From: G965218495 sp965218495 | Lineage (GTDB): Bacteria; Bacteroidota; Rhodothermia; Rhodothermales; Bin80 | Assembly: GCA_965218495.1 (NCBI GenBank) | Contig: OZ244626.1 | Location: 124,001 to 188,000, forward strand | Direction of reading: 5' to 3' | Length of the DNA: 64,000 bases | In this document: positions 62,649 to 64,000 of the stretch, in pieces | How the letters are laid out: the number at the start of each line of letters is the position of its first letter | How positions within the stretch are numbered: the first letter of the stretch is position 1 | The notes under the pieces: model-generated | Told to the model about the DNA's origin: nothing | The model's input: only the letters and a program-made list of their open reading frames with translations | Database searches by the model: none | Program-made: the position numbers and the translations under genes

Positions 62649-62772
62649 TCAGCAAGGCCGTAATTTTGTGCGCCGAAGCCTCTTTGCGCTGAATGCATAG
62701 CGTGAATTGCCCCGTCGGAAACTTAAGCTTCACGAAGGGTCCAGATCGGGATAACTTCTTGCATTTGTCCGG

Positions 62773-63627
62773 CTAAGGTGTTCCCTCGTTTCGCTCATAT
62801 GCTGATCGGTCCTGCCTGTATTCCTCTCTAAATTGGCGGAATTCTTCATGCAACCCCCTAACGTCAGTCTCGACCGCCTCGGTGTTGTCAGCCATCATCT
62901 CATCGACAAAAACGGCGTTGGCGATGGACAGACCTACAAGTCCGCCAACGAGCACGGCTACCGTAAAGTAGGCTCGCATGCCAAGCAAGTACTGTCCGCT
63001 GACACCGAGTCGCTCCATCTGGTCGGGTATCTCGTACCAGCCTTCAATGGTGAAGACTTTGAACATGGAGTACATGGATCTGAACGGGTCGCCAAAGTAT
63101 GCGCGTGCCTCGGGCACATCCCCAAACAAAAGCGTGGCTCCGAGACCGAAGATGACGTTGACAATAAGCAGGACCAGAACAACACCGACGGACGCCTTCA
63201 GGGCCCGACCCACGCCCTTCAGTATCCTGGTTGCGTTAGGCACGTACTTCAGCACCCTCGTAAAGCGGAGCAATCGCCCCAGCCGGAAGAGCAGGATCAG
63301 AGCGAGGTCGTCGAATTCCGGCCGGACAAATGGGCTGATGAGAACAGGCAGGCTGATCGCGACAACTACAAAATCGAGTCTGTTCCACCCTTGCGCCCAA
63401 TAGTTGCTAAAATCGCGAAGCCCCCTGCTCTTGGCGAGGACCTCTATGATGAAGAAGATGAGGCACCCGTAATCAATCCAGTGAAGGATCGGGCCGGCCC
63501 TTTCGTGGACGAGCGGAAACGCGTCCAGAAAGAGCGCCAGTGCATTGGCCAGGATCACCGAAAGCACAATCGTCTCGCGCGTGAATAGCCAGCCGATCTT
63601 GGCCAACACTGCCTGCTTACTACTCAT
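62773..63627 (-). CDS. Voltage-gated cation channel (NaChBac-like ion transporter)
   Basis: 284 residues from the ATG at 63627 (MSSKQAVLAKIGWLFTRETI); another ATG at 63639. Six membrane helices. The S4 voltage sensor is LFRLGRLLRFTRVLKYVPNA with a positive residue every third place. The pore helix and filter read FKVFTIEGWYEIPDQ, where NaChBac has TLESW. A charged coiled-coil tail follows S6 (EAVETDVRGLHEEFRQFREE). TIEGW lacks the serine of the sodium-channel filter, so ion selectivity is open. Confidence 0.9.
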   Translation of the reverse strand: MSSKQAVLAKIGWLFTRETIVLSVILANALALFLDAFPLVHERAGPILHWIDYGCLIFFIIEVLAKSRGLRDFSNYWAQGWNRLDFVVVAISLPVLISPFVRPEFDDLALILLFRLGRLLRFTRVLKYVPNATRILKGVGRALKASVGVVLVLLIVNVIFGLGATLLFGDVPEARAYFGDPFRSMYSMFKVFTIEGWYEIPDQMERLGVSGQYLLGMRAYFTVAVLVGGLVGLSIANAVFVDEMMADNTEAVETDVRGLHEEFRQFREEYRQDRSAYERNEGTP

Positions 63628-63639
63628 AGCCCTCCTCAA

Positions 63640-64000
63640 TACGCAAAATCATTCGGAATTGCAGAATATGGGAGCCGCCCATGTATCCCTTGCGCCACGT
63701 TGTCCATCAGATACAGATTCACATTTTCAGTGACGGGAAACTTCTTGCTTTAGGGCTTGCGCCGCTACAGGACAAACTCTACGCCGGCAAGTAGGGGTGT
63801 TATTTCAGTCGCGGGCCAAGTTAACAACAGTTTATGGGGCGGTGCGCAAGCGGTGCGCCAAAGATAAGGGATAGGAGGCCAAGGCAGTTCTAACTTGCAT
63901 TCACTGCCGGTTCTCGTGCATTTTGCGACATAGGCTGTCGCACAGGTGATTGGTGGTTTTCGTGAACGGCGCAAGGCTTACGGCACCAGCGATACCTGCC
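63640..64000. other. Right-edge intergenic, nothing recognised
   Basis: 361 bp before the window end. Short frames only; contains the channel gene promoter region. Confidence 0.4.

Noticed and set aside
1..64000. CRISPR array, prophage or defence cassette
   Set aside because: I saw no regularly spaced short repeats, no cas-like, phage structural or restriction genes; the only sizeable direct repeat is the tandem intron.

Overview
This 64 kb window looks like a chromosomal contig of a moderately GC-rich Bacteroidota-related bacterium, most likely Rhodothermota (class Rhodothermia). I base this on a SusC/SusD pair, a TonB-dependent receptor followed by two GLPGLI-family proteins, a choice-of-anchor-B protein, a subtilase with a PNPF...GLY type C-terminal sorting domain, and signal peptides ending in A-Q. 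The taxonomic call is inference; there is no rRNA gene here.

Layout. (1) 1-6.6 kb, minus strand: a TolC / membrane-fusion / RND efflux operon; the RND permease runs off the left edge. (2) 6.8-20.1 kb: a surface-polysaccharide region. manC, a UDP-glucose dehydrogenase, an SLC13/TrkA-C permease, a fused ATP sulfurylase-APS kinase and a second UDP-sugar dehydrogenase are followed by a minus-strand run. That run holds an acetyltransferase, a DegT aminotransferase, a Gfo/Idh oxidoreductase, a tiny zinc-ribbon ORF, a TIGR02757 protein, a methyltransferase and a polyprenyl-type glycosyltransferase. The dehydrogenase, oxidoreductase, aminotransferase and acetyltransferase together match the Wbp/Wlb route to UDP-2,3-diacetamido-2,3-dideoxyglucuronate. 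The sulfate permease and PAPS-forming enzyme hint at a sulfated product. (3) 20-35.7 kb: secreted and housekeeping genes (TPR protein, choice-of-anchor-B protein, DUF885-like lipoprotein, MutS2, VWA membrane protein, S8 peptidase plus a decayed paralogue, two-domain cytidine deaminase, tRNA-Leu), with two long stretches in which I see no gene. (4) 35.7-41 kb: TonB receptor, two GLPGLI genes and a third, broken GLPGLI copy.

(5) 41-48.5 kb: a mobile-element pile-up. A decayed DDE transposase lies beside an IS256-family element with two overlapping genes: a mutator-type protein that has lost all three DDE residues, and the active-looking transposase. The transposase gene is interrupted between residues 322 and 324 by an ORF-less group II intron whose removal restores the reading frame exactly. 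That intron carries inside it two tandem, almost identical 878-bp ORF-less group II introns. So the structure is an intron pair inside an intron inside a transposase, with no intron-encoded reverse transcriptase in view. This is the most striking feature of the window. An intact ISNCY-family element follows.

(6) 49-64 kb: glpX with a TTG start and strong Shine-Dalgarno; SusD and SusC; an ISL3 element inserted with an 8-bp poly-A duplication between susC and a GH4 glycosidase gene; a PD40/CehA-McbA metallohydrolase; another DDE-transposase IS; and a voltage-gated cation channel. GH4, SusC, SusD and perhaps the metallohydrolase probably formed one carbohydrate-use locus before the IS arrived.
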